Positions 15,520 through 15,560 of a stretch of 15,560 nucleotides of DNA are shown in pieces. The stretch covers positions 1-15,560 of the forward strand of contig DAOTVZ010000143.1 in NCBI GenBank assembly GCA_034436045.1, written 5' to 3'. This DNA is from H111-94 sp034436045. Its GTDB lineage: Bacteria > Chloroflexota > Ktedonobacteria > Ktedonobacterales > Ktedonobacteraceae. The notes under the pieces were generated by a model. That model was not told where the DNA came from. It worked only from the letters and a program-made list of their open reading frames with translations, and searched no databases. Numbering within the stretch: position 1 is the stretch's first letter; the number at the start of each line of letters is the position of its first letter. A program made the position numbers and the translations under genes.

Positions 15520-15560
15520 TATAGGGGCGATCCTGGTGGTTGCTTTGCTTGCCACGCGCG

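Overview
The window reads as ordinary bacterial chromosome, most likely from the Chloroflexota. A Ktedonobacteria-like lineage is my best guess, from overall protein flavour and gene order rather than any single marker. I see no rRNA, tRNA, CRISPR array, insertion sequence, phage gene or replication origin.

Left module (about 1-1700, plus strand). A MarR-family regulator gene is interrupted by one in-frame TAA in its DNA-binding domain. It is followed by a CPBP-family intramembrane metalloprotease. Two 19-bp operator-like palindromes lie just upstream of the regulator, and a degenerate third copy overlaps the protease promoter region. This looks like a small autoregulated regulator/protease unit whose regulator has recently been broken. 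A spot count gives 35% GC at 841-900 and 63% at 9901-9960, so the module may have a separate origin.

Central module (1724-9443, minus strand). This is a near-complete pentose phosphate set in transcription order tkt, tal, (hairpin), zwf, opcA, pgl, rpe. Zwf, with its assembly factor OpcA, and Pgl cover glucose-6-phosphate to 6-phosphogluconate with NADPH production. Rpe, Tkt and Tal interconvert the sugar phosphates. 6-phosphogluconate dehydrogenase and ribose-5-phosphate isomerase are not in the window. A perfect 15-bp stem between tal and zwf suggests two transcription units, tkt-tal and zwf-opcA-pgl-rpe; pgl and rpe overlap by ATGA.

Right module (9744-15345, minus strand). mutS (GTG start) has its own well-formed promoter. 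Upstream of it lie a nucleoside hydrolase and two overlapping genes of unknown function, which appear to be one operon with a good promoter at 15396-15424. The two unknown proteins share a YRxW plus coiled-coil plus Ala/Gln helix layout and may be diverged paralogues.

The best leads for something undescribed are the nonsense-interrupted MarR with intact operators and the unknown coiled-coil pair. Nothing in the window clearly amounts to a new defence, mobile or biosynthetic system.
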